Shown in pieces: positions 9,635 to 21,800 of a stretch of DNA of 64,000 bases (the stretch's first letter is position 1; each line of letters begins with the position of its first letter). The position numbers and the translations under genes were made by a program. The notes below the pieces were generated by a model. That model made no database searches. It saw only the letters and a program-made list of their open reading frames with translations, and was not told the origin of the DNA. This DNA is from Marthasterias glacialis (Eukaryota > Echinodermata > Asteroidea > Forcipulatida > Asteriidae). The DNA lies in contig OU452219.1 in assembly GCA_911728455.2 (NCBI GenBank), positions 27,226,211-27,290,210 on the forward strand. The letters run 5' to 3'.

Positions 9635-10385
9635 GCTAGAAAAATACTCGTACTCGATGTCCATACTCGATAATCGACTGAAAAAAGTCATGTACTCGGA
9701 CTCGGATTTTAAGTACTCGTGGTCAAGATGCCACTTTCCCCTTTCCTGTACGTGCTTTACTGCAAGGAATAGAGGAATAAAGCTCCGGAGAAAGAAAAAA
9801 CTAAAGTTGTCCTTGATGTATTTATGTTTGAAAGATAAGTACAACAAACACACATTGTCGTCTAGAATTCATTCAAAAACAAAGATATTTATACCTCATT
9901 TTGCAGAATATTTTGTATATAAAATACTCGTACTCAGAGATCCGAGTACTTTGTACTTGGGTGTTGGACTCGGTGCTCAGATATCAGATTACCCGGTACT
10001 CAGACACTTGTACTTGTACTCAATGGCCCAAGTACTTGTACACGCCTACTACCCGGCCACCCTAGAGAGTTATGTATAAGAACTTGAGGGAGCACTCGCA
10101 ATGTCACGCACGGAACTCCACTGACTCACCATGGGCGAAAATCCCTATGGGTCACTTGCATACGAATGTCCACTTAGAAAATGGCTGCTGTGTGAACGGA
10201 TGAGTGACCAGTGTAAATGAATGGTCCGCGCCATTTTCTCAGTGGACAAAAATGCTCCTTGTCGGGCCCTGTCGCATGGTTTGTACGCCCTCTAGTTCTT
10301 ATATATCACTCTATGGGCCACCCTAGTACTCGGCAGTACTTGAAACTTGTCTGAAAAGTACCTGACTACAACTCTGGCAGGAACA
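9635..10385. repeat. TACTCG-rich repeat element
   Basis: Multiple short TACTCG/CGAGTA motifs in both orientations cluster at 9645-9720 and 9920-10055 and resume at 10324-10370. Dense subterminal hexamers like this are common in hAT-type non-autonomous elements (family knowledge). The element is split by the MITE at 10063-10315: the sequence CGGCCACCC|TAGTACTCGG resumes on the other side. Confidence 0.6.
10063..10315. mobile_element. hAT-like MITE with 8-bp target duplication
   Basis: 253-bp element with imperfect terminal inverted repeats (left TAGAGAGTTATGTATAAGAA, right end the complement of CATAGAGTGATATATAAGAA). It is flanked by identical 8-bp GGCCACCC at 10055-10062 and 10316-10323. An inner inverted pair GTCCACTTAGAAAATGGC / GCCATTTTCTCAGTGGAC is also present. 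No coding capacity. Eight-base duplications are the hAT hallmark. Confidence 0.85.
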
Positions 10386-11533
10386 TCTTCATCCCTTTTG
10401 TTTAAGTCCTTGAATGGGTTGACCCAAACTACCCACCCACAGCTTACAAAAAACCTTGGTCAATTTAGTGGCCCCTGTCATCTGAATCATGAGCCCCCCC
10501 CCCGCCACCGCACATAAAGAATCTTTTTTGGCTCATGCATTACGTTTAAAGTGATGTTAATTTTCACTGTTTATTCACCAAGACCCAAGATAATACACCA
10601 CCACTGAGTACAAAAAAATACACAAAAAACATACAGAAACCTTTCTTTTTCAATCTAATCTCAAATCATAAAATAAAACTTGAAATAAAAGTTACTCTGA
10701 AATAGTAATACATAGTTTTACAAAGGAAAAAAGTTCAGCAACTGGTGTCCTTAATTTGGGGCTTGCTTACCTCTTGCATATTGTCATTACAAATCCTTTC
10801 ATCAATTATTCGAAATTGCATTTCTGTTAAATATCAAACCACCATAAAAAATATATAAATTCTGGTGTAGGTACTGCTTCTAAATATAAATTACAAAAAT
10901 ACATATAAAATTACAATTGCAATCAAAAGAAAATTGGCTAGGGGTTACTTGTATTTACAGTAACTGTTATTTGTACCACTCTTTAAACAAAAATCTACAA
11001 ATTAAGTGGGAGGGCTAGACACAGGGAACTGACCAAATACTTTTTTTACAATTACAGCTGCAGAAAAAAAATTCTGATGGATCATTTATATTGTTTGCTT
11101 GGCATGGTAATTAATGCTGTTTAACATACAATGTACATTGATAAGTGGCAGAACATTAAAAACAGATATTTCAGACTACAACTGGTGTGTCCGACCCTGG
11201 TTAAAGTACAGTGGCAATCCCTTGAATACAGTGATGGTTATGCTGGAATAAATGCTTTGAGGGCTGGTACCCGATGTTCTTGGTGATTGAATAAGCTATT
11301 TGTGGGTTCTGAATGATAGCATGATGGCTGGTACAATTCCTTGTTCGGTCACAAGTGATTGCTCAATTTGAATTCCTCAGACAAAATTCAGTGCTGCTAT
11401 GTCACACAATTTGGGGCAAGCTTTCATATAGCTACATAAAGGGACGGCAAACACCTGAATGAAATGAACTGTGTGACACAAGGATACCAGCCTTTGCTGA
11501 TCTGGGGGTCGCTGTGCTGGGCAAAAACTTGCC
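10386..11533. other. AT-rich tract, possible distal LYST 3' UTR
   Basis: Non-coding and strongly AT-rich. A minus-strand AATAAA (plus TTTATT at 10570-10575) lies near its low end, so it could mark a distal LYST transcript end, about 5.1 kb past the stop. That is inference only. Confidence 0.3.
10570..10575 (-). terminator. Candidate distal poly(A) signal, LYST
   Basis: TTTATT on the plus strand, i.e. AATAAA on the minus strand. Other minus-strand AATAAA sites lie near 12,410 and 13,710. None was seen close to the LYST stop at 15,700. Confidence 0.25.
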
Positions 11534-12300
11534 GTGTCATGGCCAAGCGGTCTGGTGCATCGGACTCAAGTTCTGGTAGCTAAGTCATCGGGGTGGGGGG
11601 TTCAAATCCCCGTCACGACACTTGTGTCCTTGAGCAAGACACTTGTGTCCTTGAGCAAGACGCTTGTCTCCTTCAACAAGACACTTGTGTCCGTGAGCAA
11701 GACACTTGTCTCATTGAGCAAGACACTTGTGTCCTTGATCAAGACACTTGTGTCCTTGAGCAAGACACTTGTCTCATTGAGCAAGACACTTGTCTCATTG
11801 AGCAAGACACTTGTGTCCTTGAGCAAGACTCGTGTCCTTGAGCAAGATGCTTGTCTCCTTGAGCAAGACACTTGTGTCCTTGAGCAAGACTCGTGTCCTT
11901 GAGCAAGATGCTTGTCTCCTTGAGCAAGACACTTGTGTCCTTGAGCAAGACACCTGTCTCATTGAGCAAGACACTTGTCTCATTGAGCAAGACGCTTGGC
12001 TCCTTCAACAAGACACTTGTGTCCTTGAGCAAGACGCCTGTCTCATTGAGCAAGACGCTTGTCTCATTGAGCAAGACGCTTGTCTCCTTCAACAAGACAC
12101 TTGTGTCCTTGAGCAAGACGCCTGTCTCATTGAGCAAGACGCTTGTCTCCTTGAGCAAGACACTTAACTATAACTGCTCATCTTCACTCAGAGGTAAACA
12201 GGTACCTGTAAGGGCAATGATGGTTCTTGTGATTGAATAAGCTCAGTGCACTACATACTTGACAGCACAGGCTGTAGACATCCCAGGGAGCTGAGATGGT
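11534..12300 (+). repeat. SINE with internal 21-bp VNTR expansion
   Basis: 11,534-11,617 is a tRNA-like head (A box TGGCCAAGCGG, B box GGTTCAAATCCCC). It runs into about 26 tandem copies of ACACTTGTGTCCTTGAGCAAG (11,618-12,167). This is the same 21 bases that occur once, after the head, in other SINE copies of the window (for example minus strand at 37,690). After the array the ordinary SINE body resumes (ACTTAACTATAACTGC, then a CAGGGAGCTGAGATGGTT tail matching 37,548). The period of 21 keeps several frames open; none is a gene. Confidence 0.92.
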
Positions 12301-14249
12301 TTGAAGAATGAAGTAAATGGCCCAGTGACCTGGGTAATGGTACTTACGCACCATGAGCGTCAATACTGACGGAAACTGGCCTTATAGAAGTGTCCTTTTC
12401 TTTTATTATTGAACCATGTAATGTGGCAACACTTTTTTGCTGTTTGAGGAAATCCAATTGAGCATTTACTTGTAACCTGGCATTTCACTGTGACTGTGTC
12501 AGATAGAATTCAAATCTAACTCGCGAATGGTTTCTTCAGGCTATTAGAAACTTAAAAGCGCCACCTAGTGTTCACTCTAGATAGACCATTTTTCCCCCTA
12601 CTACATCACAGAAATAGTTGACATCCTTTGCAAGGTGTACAGAGTACACATCAGTTGACATCAACGACTGTTTAATTTGCACGATGGAGTTCACCCTTGA
12701 GAAATGAAGCTCATTTTGTAAGAAATACTCTCTCTAAAGCCCAGCACTGACGACATACGTGGCTACAGTCTGCCATTTGGGGAGTCAAGCTGCATGTTAA
12801 CAAGCGGTGCGCATCTCACACCGGGCGCCTGGCCCAAACTGCACGGTAACACACTGGGAATCCAACTCCCAAAATGGTCTGTCACCAAGATTTATAGTGG
12901 GTGATAACATCAGGTGAATGCGGTCAACAGGCATGTGGATAAAGACGACAGGCACATGCAAGGCTTTGAAATACTTTTCTCTACATGTTTTGAAGATTTC
13001 AATTTCCGCAAGTCTTATTTTGTGAGTCTTCTATTGTCTTTAATAACAACCTGTTCAGGACAAACTTTTGGTGACACAGATTTCCGAGTTCTCCCAACCA
13101 TCTCGGAGAACCCAATAGACCCCTTGCATCACCAAAGATTATATAGAGTGCGGAAGGCGCAAGATGGGGAACTGAGGCTGAAATGTGAAATGTGCACTGG
13201 ACACCATTTCAGCAAGTAACTCTTCTGATAAAACAACAGATCAGTACAGACCATGACTATAGACTTTTCTTTTGCAATGTCACAGCCCGAGTTTTTGCCA
13301 ACCAAGATGGAGAAAGTATCAATACAAAGCAAAAACAAATATTCAAAAATTGTTTAAAATCTGTTGGAAACAACCAATAATGTGATGTATGTTCTTTAAC
13401 ATTTGGTCACAACGTCTGTCAACAAGACTTGAATGTTTTGCAAGATTTGGCCGTCCATGCCAACCAGGGTGGTTTGTTTATCAATAATAGAAAGGTCTAA
13501 TACTATCACTGATATAACAAAACGTTTGCTTGCTGAATGGCGCCCATGTGTATTTCACGTTCCAACAATAGATGGAGCTCCAGTAACCTATCTTTCGCCT
13601 TCGACGCTCTATAATCTTTGACACGTACACAAGGTTCAAACAAAGGAAATGTGTACGTGTGTACCAAACCGCGTAGGTGCCAGGCACAACTCTCAGCCAA
13701 TGATAGGTCTTTATTTGACCCCAGAGAGGGCGCTGCTTGAGCTTGTGGTGTGATATGCAAGGGGATTAAAAATGGTGGAAAAGGTAAGCTGGAAAGTTGA
13801 ATGGACTTCCATTGCTTACAAAACAATGTTGTCGATACACAACACAACTAGTATATTATTGGTAAGTCAATGCGTCACACACGCGCATTGGTAATACGTG
13901 CATACGTCTGGCTTACTTCCAGTTCCATAGCTGGTATTCCTTTGTTAGTAATTTATCCTTAAACCTTGTTTTTTTACGGTTAAACAAATTTCTGAAAACA
14001 GAGGACATTATTAAGAAGATTTAGAGTCTGCACAACATATGTGTTAAAACCATCCACCTGGCTTAGTTAATTTTTGCGTTGTTCTTGTGGAAAATGTATT
14101 GCTATGGGGCATCTGATAATGTTTGGAGCCGGAATGTGTGAAGTGGGCGTGGTTAATGCTGTAATGACGTCAGACTTATCAACAGGCTAACATGGGCTTA
14201 ATCCCATACAGCTGCACTGCTTATTATAAAATAATGCTTGCAAAAATAA
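12301..14249. other. Intergenic or LYST 3' UTR, no gene recognised
   Basis: Contains scattered repeat pieces shared with LYST introns: CTTTTCTTTTGCAATGTCACAG near 13,265 recurs near 26,725, and GAGGGCGCTGCTTGAGCTTG near 13,725 recurs near 52,255 and 54,000. A small palindrome, ACACGTACACA...TGTGTACGTGT, is at 13,620-13,660. Short open frames have no recognisable domain. Confidence 0.4.
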
Positions 14250-14345
14250 GTGCTAGGCACGTGTCAGATCTTTTGTTGGACTTTTGCTTGTGCATTCTCG
14301 GTTGCGATAGGTCAATTGCACAAGGAGGCAGAGCCTAATGGATTT
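14250..14345 (-). repeat. Decayed MITE family T fragment
   Basis: Diverged match to the 3' half of the TA-target MITE at 48,840-49,100: TCTTTTGTTGGACTTTTG, GGTTGCG...GGTCAATTG, then AGCCTAATGGATTTGTCTA in place of GGCTTAATGGATCGGTCTA. Confidence 0.55.
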
Positions 14346-15699
14346 GTCTATCCCCCTAGTGTTAAACTTACCCAAGTGTCTACAGTACGTCCAATGACAA
14401 ACAATTGTGAAAGTAACCACAACAGGTTTACAAACTTAAAGAGAAACAAAACAAGCTTACAAAACTAAGCCCTTTTTAAGTCGGAAAACAAGTTTCTAGT
14501 TAACGATACAGGCTCATCGGGAAAAACAAATAGCCACCGGGTATCTCTTGCAGTGAGAATTGCGACTTGTTTCACGTCGTACGTGTGTACATGAACACGC
14601 ACATGATCTTTCTTGCCACGAAAACAGCCGTCGGGTAAACGGCCACAAGCCTGCATCTTGAAGTGCCGACACAAAATATAACTAACATGGAGAAGCTTTT
14701 GGATGCCACAACAACTCTCAACCAAAATCTGTGACTTTTGACAAAAAGTCCATAACACAGTGACGTGCTACTCAATTTGTCTGCGCATGTCCCATTCGGT
14801 CATGCGCAATGGGAAGGGTAGAGTTAATAAGTACTAACACATATAAACAAATCTTGTCTGGGACACATTAATCAAATGTACAATTTATAAATATACATGT
14901 TCGCACAGTGTAAAGTTAATAGATGTCACGAACAGGTTAGCTGTTGACATACTATTAGGCCTGAAACTGTAATTTGTTTGTTTTAAGCTTACTTATTGCA
15001 AATAACCTCTTCATTAATACAATTGTTCTGTTTTTCAATCAGACAACAGACAAATTAATTAATAAATAATGCACTTTGTGGTCTGTCAGCACATGAAAAA
15101 ATATGTACCGGAATGCACTAATTTGCATTTTGGACCTCAAGTTACTTAGACAACACTACCGGTACTCCTGGCATTAACTGTGGTGTACCCTTGTGTCCTC
15201 TCAGGCCTAGTGTTAGGTTCTAACAGACGACTAACATTTTTTACTTAAAGAACTGGCTTTCCTCGTGGAAAAAAAATTGTCTTGCATCTGCAAGAAACAA
15301 CTTCAAGTCTAGGTAATTACTTCTAAAACCAGTTAGGCAACTTAGTACAAATATATAGAAGACTAGGCTACACTTACACACAGAATAATCATTTTGCTCT
15401 ACCATCTTGGAATGGATCTCAATTTCGTTGGACTCAGTACTGCACAGCCAAACTATACCACAATCTGCATGGCAGTTCATTTTACACCATTTGCTAGTAC
15501 CTTCGGACAAAGTTCAGAGGCAAAATTTGCTGTCGAATTTGAGAACATTCGTTAGTTACACAAATCAGTGACTGATGAAGTAGAAAGTCCAGATTCAAAA
15601 CAAGGGTTTCCAACTACCTTCTGGTTGGACACCGTGGTGTGAGGGAGCACTCTGGGGGGGGGGGGGAGGGGGTTGAAATAATCAATGCTCCTTTGTGGA
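14346..15699 (-). other. LYST: Proximal LYST 3' flank / 3' UTR
   Basis: Non-coding sequence directly after the LYST stop. It contains an almost unbroken G run on the plus strand (15,654-15,670), which is a C run in the LYST transcript. No minus-strand AATAAA was seen near the stop, so the transcript probably runs further. Confidence 0.4.
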
Positions 15700-15874
15700 T
15701 TACGAGCTCCCAGATGATCCAAGTCGACCTTTGGAGCTTTTTGAGACGTTTCCGCTACCCAAGAAGGCTTCTACTTTAGGCACTTTTCGATTGGTCTCCT
15801 TGCTCGCCCACATCGTCAGCAGACCATTCTTATCACTAGTGACGAGGAACTGGGAGTCATTGGTGAAGGCAAGG
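15700..15874 (-). CDS. LYST: LYST exon 43 (terminal): last WD40 blade and tail
   Basis: Acceptor CATCTGCAG; stop TAA at 15,702-15,700. Reads [20 protein letters not shown] then TMW, aligned with vertebrate [20 protein letters not shown]. After ASKETNRK comes a tail ending [19 protein letters not shown], lacking the vertebrate FYSFLSSYAAG ending. Confidence 0.93.
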
Positions 15875-18800
15875 CTGCAGATGAGACAGACAAAAAAACA
15901 TGAACATGATAAAAGTCACGCTGTGATGTCAGGCAGCCTTTCGTCCCACTTGGTAAGCAGAAAATATTGCCACTTTTCTTTGCCGAGCCAAAAAACAGCG
16001 GGGCACCAGTCATAACAATGTAAACTTTATGGTATTTTGGCTGGTGACCTGTTTCAGCTAAGCTAGATAATTATGTGCTTCACACATTTGTTTACTTAAC
16101 AGCTTTTTTAATCATATCTTAAATATTGACAACATAGGGAGACCACCAACATTAGGGCTGGATAGCTCAGTTGGTAGAGCGTCGGTACGTTAAGCCGGTG
16201 GTCGCAGGTTCAAATCCTACTCCAGTCAATTTTTCTTTGTTCGCCCCAAAATTGATATTAAAAATTTACCCAGTCAGTTTCCCATGTTGTTTACTGCTTG
16301 ATATTTAAAACTAAAAAGTCGCATCACCCTTAAGGTAGAGTCCTGTGCTGCCGCTTCCCAGGTTATATCCATAGAGCTAGCTCTATGGTTGTATCGTATA
16401 TTATGGGGGTGTGATCCCTGGCTACACGGCAGTAACCAGCACCTACTGGTTAAAAGGAAGAAGTAAATGTAAATGTTGCAAACTACCTGATGACGGGAGT
16501 GTGTGACTTAGCTACGATGACACGCACAGGGGTGAGGTCAATACTGCTCCAAAACCTATGAATAAATGAGCAATGCAAAGTTACAGGTCAGACAAAATTT
16601 ACACGTCTTAGTTAGATATCACACAGACAAAATAATAAAATAATAATAATTATAAAAATCTTATATAGCGCCAAATCCATCAAACTGATGCTCAAAATCT
16701 ATCAAGTTGATGCTCAAGGCGCTTCACACAAGTACAAATTAAATATAAGAAAACAAATCAAGTGAAAACAAAAAGAAACTATGGTAAAAAACAAAAATTA
16801 AAGAGGGAAATAGTCGATTCAAGAACATTAATACTTCAATAAGCGTATTACATGTAAACATAGTCAAAATGAAGGCTCAGGTCAAAAACACATTAAGACA
16901 AATGAAAAAGCCGATACTTAAATAAATACAAAAAACTATGAATTAATAGTATTTAAGGAGGTAAATATAAAAAAATCATTATAAATGTACTAATGGCATA
17001 GTAAGTAAGGAAAATGCTAATTATTAGAAAATGTACATATAAATAGTTATAAATTACAGTCGTTTAAAAAACAAAAAAATACAAATTCAATTTAATTCAA
17101 TTCAACTGTACACTTGTTAATATATGGAAATCTCAAAAATAAAAGGTAGGGTATTGACCCATTGCATGCACTTTACACACAGCGACTGTGCCACGCTCAC
17201 CATTTTGATACTAAACGGCATAAGTATGTAAACGCCGAATCGCCTAAAATTCGCACAACATTGTAACAACACAGGGACATTTGCAAAATGGCACATCCAA
17301 GACTACTGTGATGACGACATCCGGTGAATTGGCTTAATATGAGAGCATCAAGCATGAAGGTAAGACCAGATGAGCTAAGGCTTGTTAGACAGCGTGTGCG
17401 TGCTCTGTGCACGCTCAGCTGTGGAATGTCCGGGCGACTGCTGTTCCGGTATTCCAATTTTACACAAAAATTTGTTGTGGACACATGTTAGCCGGCGCCT
17501 ACAGGTTAAAGGTCATACTAAATTAACACGACAGAAATACATAACAGAGGTTACTGAATGGACACACAAACGAAAACATACAAACCAAACAAACAGACAG
17601 ACAAACAGAGAGCTATGTATAAACTGGAAAAAAATGCACATATTGGTAAACAGAACAATTGCAAAACAGAGAGGAAAGTCTTTGTCAAAGATGGACATGG
17701 AAAACTGTGTATTTAACATTTTATGTAATATCTGCTAGTGAAATTGAGACTTGCAAATCTTGTGTGTGTGTGTTGCAAAACTATGAGGATGTGAAATAAA
17801 AAGCTGTACAGACCTTATGACGCCATCTTCGCAGCCGGCCACCAGTGAGTTTACAGCAATCCCTTCTGGTGCATTTGAGAATGCCAAACAGTGTACACTG
17901 CTATCACACACTCGTTTGGTTACCAGGCTGGCATTGACTGTCCACAGACGGACCTCACTACCTCCTTCAACTGAACCAATGATACAAAAAATACAAATTT
18001 CATTTCAAGCTGTGATACCATTTTGGACAAAAAAATAAACTGAAAATATTAAATATCAAAACTAGTTCAATATTAAAGGTGTGGTAATATCAATAGATTT
18101 AGGGAAGAGTTCACTCATTATCAATCCTCAAATTACACTAAACACATTAGTTAATTAATTTGAGCAGATTCAACAAAAAGACCTGCCATTTTTGAGCAAA
18201 ACAACATACAAATGAGAAATCGAAAATGCACAAACAAAATACAAAACAATTTGAAAAGCAACTCAAAATTAGTACTAGAAGCAAGTATAAAAGAGTGGCC
18301 TTTGGGATTATCAATCTTCCATTGTGTTTTCAGTCGTCAATAATCACGCATCGTGCAACAAGTATACACCAATCTGAGCAGAGCTCGTTTATGGTCTTTT
18401 ACACCACCGCAGCCATGGCCTCCGCACGCGCGTGTGACACGACACGCGCGTCAGCGTGCATATGTACCAATATGTACCAAAGCGTGGAGGATTCAAAGTC
18501 AAGTGCGTGTGCCTCAACGCCTGCGTGCGGCAGCAATAGTTGCAGTAGCGTAAATGCCCATGAACAAGCTGCTCGGATTAGCATATAGGTTAAGTACAAA
18601 TAATCCAAAGGCCATCTGAAGAACTCATTCTACAGAATCATCCGAAGATGCGACTGCTCCGTTTCTTGCCGAGCTAGATGAGTCACGTAACCAACAGGTA
18701 GACAAGAATGGGGGCCTTTTGGAGACACTAGGTGGCAGCAGACTCACCAGGTAAATCAATTGTTTGAGAAATTTGAGCATGCTCAGAACTACACAAACAA

Positions 18801-21800
18801 TGGACCTTTGTCTGCCACCTAGCATTCCAAAGTCTCCCATTAGACGCTGAAAATAAACACAGCGCTACGCCACGACATTTCCCTCTTGTGTAGTGAGAGC
18901 AGAAGTGCAGTCAAATCTGGACACTCACTGTTCTTCAAATTAAGACACTTAGGAAGTGTCAGAATAGAGCTTTTTGGAAGAATAAGACTTTTTGGCATTC
19001 CAGCCATAGCCACTCACGAAGCCATCAAATGGAACACGGCCTTAGTGTGAAGTTTACCTGATTTGGAAGCTGTTGCAATATCACCGGAAACGTCGCTGAC
19101 TGTCACAGCAGTTATACTGTCCAATTGACCGGTCCCACTGTCATCACAAAGGGATCTTACATAGCAAAGTCTGTAACAAACATAAAGCGAACACTTTCCA
19201 TTTATTTATTCTTGTTTAATACATACAGTTTAACACATGAAATGAAAGTTACCTATTCATGTTGTATTTGATCTCAAATAAACTGTAGATGGAGGGGAAG
19301 CAGAAAAATGGAAATTAATCCAAAATAAGGCAGTGTTATAGGTAAGGAGATCCAAAACGAGGCTATACTATAGGTAAGGAGATACAAAATAGGCAGTGTT
19401 AGAGGTAAGGAATTCTAAAATGAGGCTACTTTGTAGGTAAGGAGATCCAAAATGAGGCTGTGTGTAAGGAGATCCAAAGTGAGGCTGTGTTTAAGTAAGG
19501 AAGTCCAAATTGCAGATGTGCTATAGGAGAAATCCAAAACGAGGCTCTGTTACAGGTAAGGAATTCCAAAATGAGGCTGTGTACAATAGGTAAGGAATTC
19601 CGTATGGAGGATCTTTTATAGGTGAGGAAAACTAAAGTGAGGCAGTGTTACAGGTAAGGAATTTTAAAATGAGGCTGTGTTACACATAAAGGTAAAGGAA
19701 TTTCCAAAGTAGTGAGGCAAGCAGTGTAATACCTATTGAGGTCCCATATGATACACAGCCCATCTTCCCCAGCGCTGACCATAATGCTGTATGGACGACA
19801 CACACACAGACTATTGATACGTGCTGTATGACCAAACAGACGTACAGCTGCACCCACTACCTCAATATTACATTGCTGCAAAAAACAAAAACAAAGCAGT
19901 TCATTATTCAAATTGTTATTCTCAATGGTAAATTCATTCCCTTCCTCTAGTTACCAATAACCACATTATACAACACCCCCCTGCAAAAATGTCATCTTAA
20001 AAAGAACCAGAGTTAGGAATACTTTCAGGAAGGCAGCCAATTTTGGGGATTGCTTTCTACCTCACAGGGAAAGTAAGTCATTATTTTGGGCATCAATTCC
20101 CATCCATTGTTTTCAATAACAACAGCATACAGCCAATCTGTGAAAAATCTTTTAAATACAACATGATAGAGGTTCAGGATTAGTGGGAGACTTCCGGGGT
20201 AGCTGGGAAACCCCACTGTTCCCACATGCTTAGATCCTATCCCAATCAGCGGCTACTGCTATGGCTGTGGCTATGGCTAAGGACATCCTATACTTTAACG
20301 TAGTGGTTAGCTGCAGCCGCCAATTCGGACATGGCCTCAGAACTACAGAAATAATGGAAAAATTGAGCAAGTACGTCTGCTGCCACCTAGTGTCCCAAAG
20401 TCTCCCATTCAATCCAACTTTACTCATAACAATCAGAGAGAAATTCTTCTCAAATAAAAAATGCACAAATACAATTCACATTCTAAACACAGTCGAAAAT
20501 ATACAAAACAATCAGTTTAGTTTGAGCACTTAAACAGAACCAAATACACACGAATGATCAGAAGAATTCTAAAGATGTAGACAATAAAATATATCCATTG
20601 AATCATACAAAAAAATGGTCATCATGTGAAAGTAGATAATAGCATTATAAGCACGTATAAGTTATGGCATAACAATCTGACAGGTATAAATGCACACAAC
20701 AAAGCAATATTTAAATCACTCAAAACAATTTTAAAATGGCACAAAATAGGTCAGGCAAAATACACAATAAATGGAAGTCAACATGGAAAAACATAGCAGA
20801 CATAAAGAGAAGTCATCACGCAAAATGTAAACATATAAGAACATTTCTGGACCACAACAGACAAGAACGGGGGCTTAATTTGAGGTAAGGGAACATCTAG
20901 CGTTATCTTCCAGTACGCGCTAATCCTCCAATCAGATTGCTCAACGGGAGTGTGATAATAAACCATATTATAACTCCCAGAAGTCTAAATTGCACTCTGC
21001 GTATTGTGAGTATCATGTGTCACGCTTCGTATACGGACAGTGCAAAACAATGTTCTAAACTTTGCGCGTTGCACAGGCTGCTTGCTCTTTATGAAACAAC
21101 GCTCAAAATTGTTTAACTTCACACGTGGCACGTGGAAAAGGTATGGCTGGAAGATAAATTTGTTGTCACACTCGCGCTCGTTGAATCTGGCAAAAGATGC
21201 ATCTGCTTCCCATATCCCACTCCGCCTGTGGCCTCGTGGGATATGGGATGCAGAACCACTATATTTTTTCGGATTCCACGAGCTTGAGTGTGATAACTTA
21301 TAATGTCCGAGGCCTGTAGCTTCTTACCTTGTCTGGATTGTAGCGTGTAGGGTAAGCCGTTATGACCCCGGATACAGATCCAGTGAACAACAGCCTGCAG
21401 TCAGAGATGGAGCTACAGCATGTGATCTGTAATATCAAGAATAGTTCAGAAAGCCTGTGAGCAGATGTTTTCTGCCTCAGGAGCCGCTCTGGGCACAGTT
21501 TCTACTTCCTAAGCACTGCTAAACCGTAAAGAAAGCAAAGTGCACGCCAACTTGTCAGCAGTTCTTGTAAGCAGATGAGTGACACATTAGACCGATCCAT
21601 TAAGCCCCGCCCACCGTGCATGCGCGCCATATGCACCAACGTGTCCGTCAGACTTTTGTCGGACTTTTGGTTGCGCAATCGCGTCTGTGATTGGTCACTA
21701 CAGCAAAGGCCCTTTTTTTTTTTACTAAGCAGAATTATCATATATGTCTACGTAATCCCATAATGCAATGCGGCCTTACAGAAAACGTGATGGACACAGA

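Noticed and set aside
11534-12240. Several overlapping open frames of 80-140 codons with heptad-like repeats
   Set aside because: Produced by a 21-bp DNA repeat (multiple of three) derived from a SINE; open on both strands; no start context or domain.
12914-13219. 101-codon plus-strand open frame with a hydrophobic stretch
   Set aside because: A possible membrane segment is visible but there is no family match, no splice support, and it overlaps dispersed repeat pieces.
16156-16228. Functional tRNA-Asn(GTT)
   Set aside because: C at position 33, a T-stem mismatch and overall sequence unlike animal tRNA-Asn; better read as a tRNA-derived relic.
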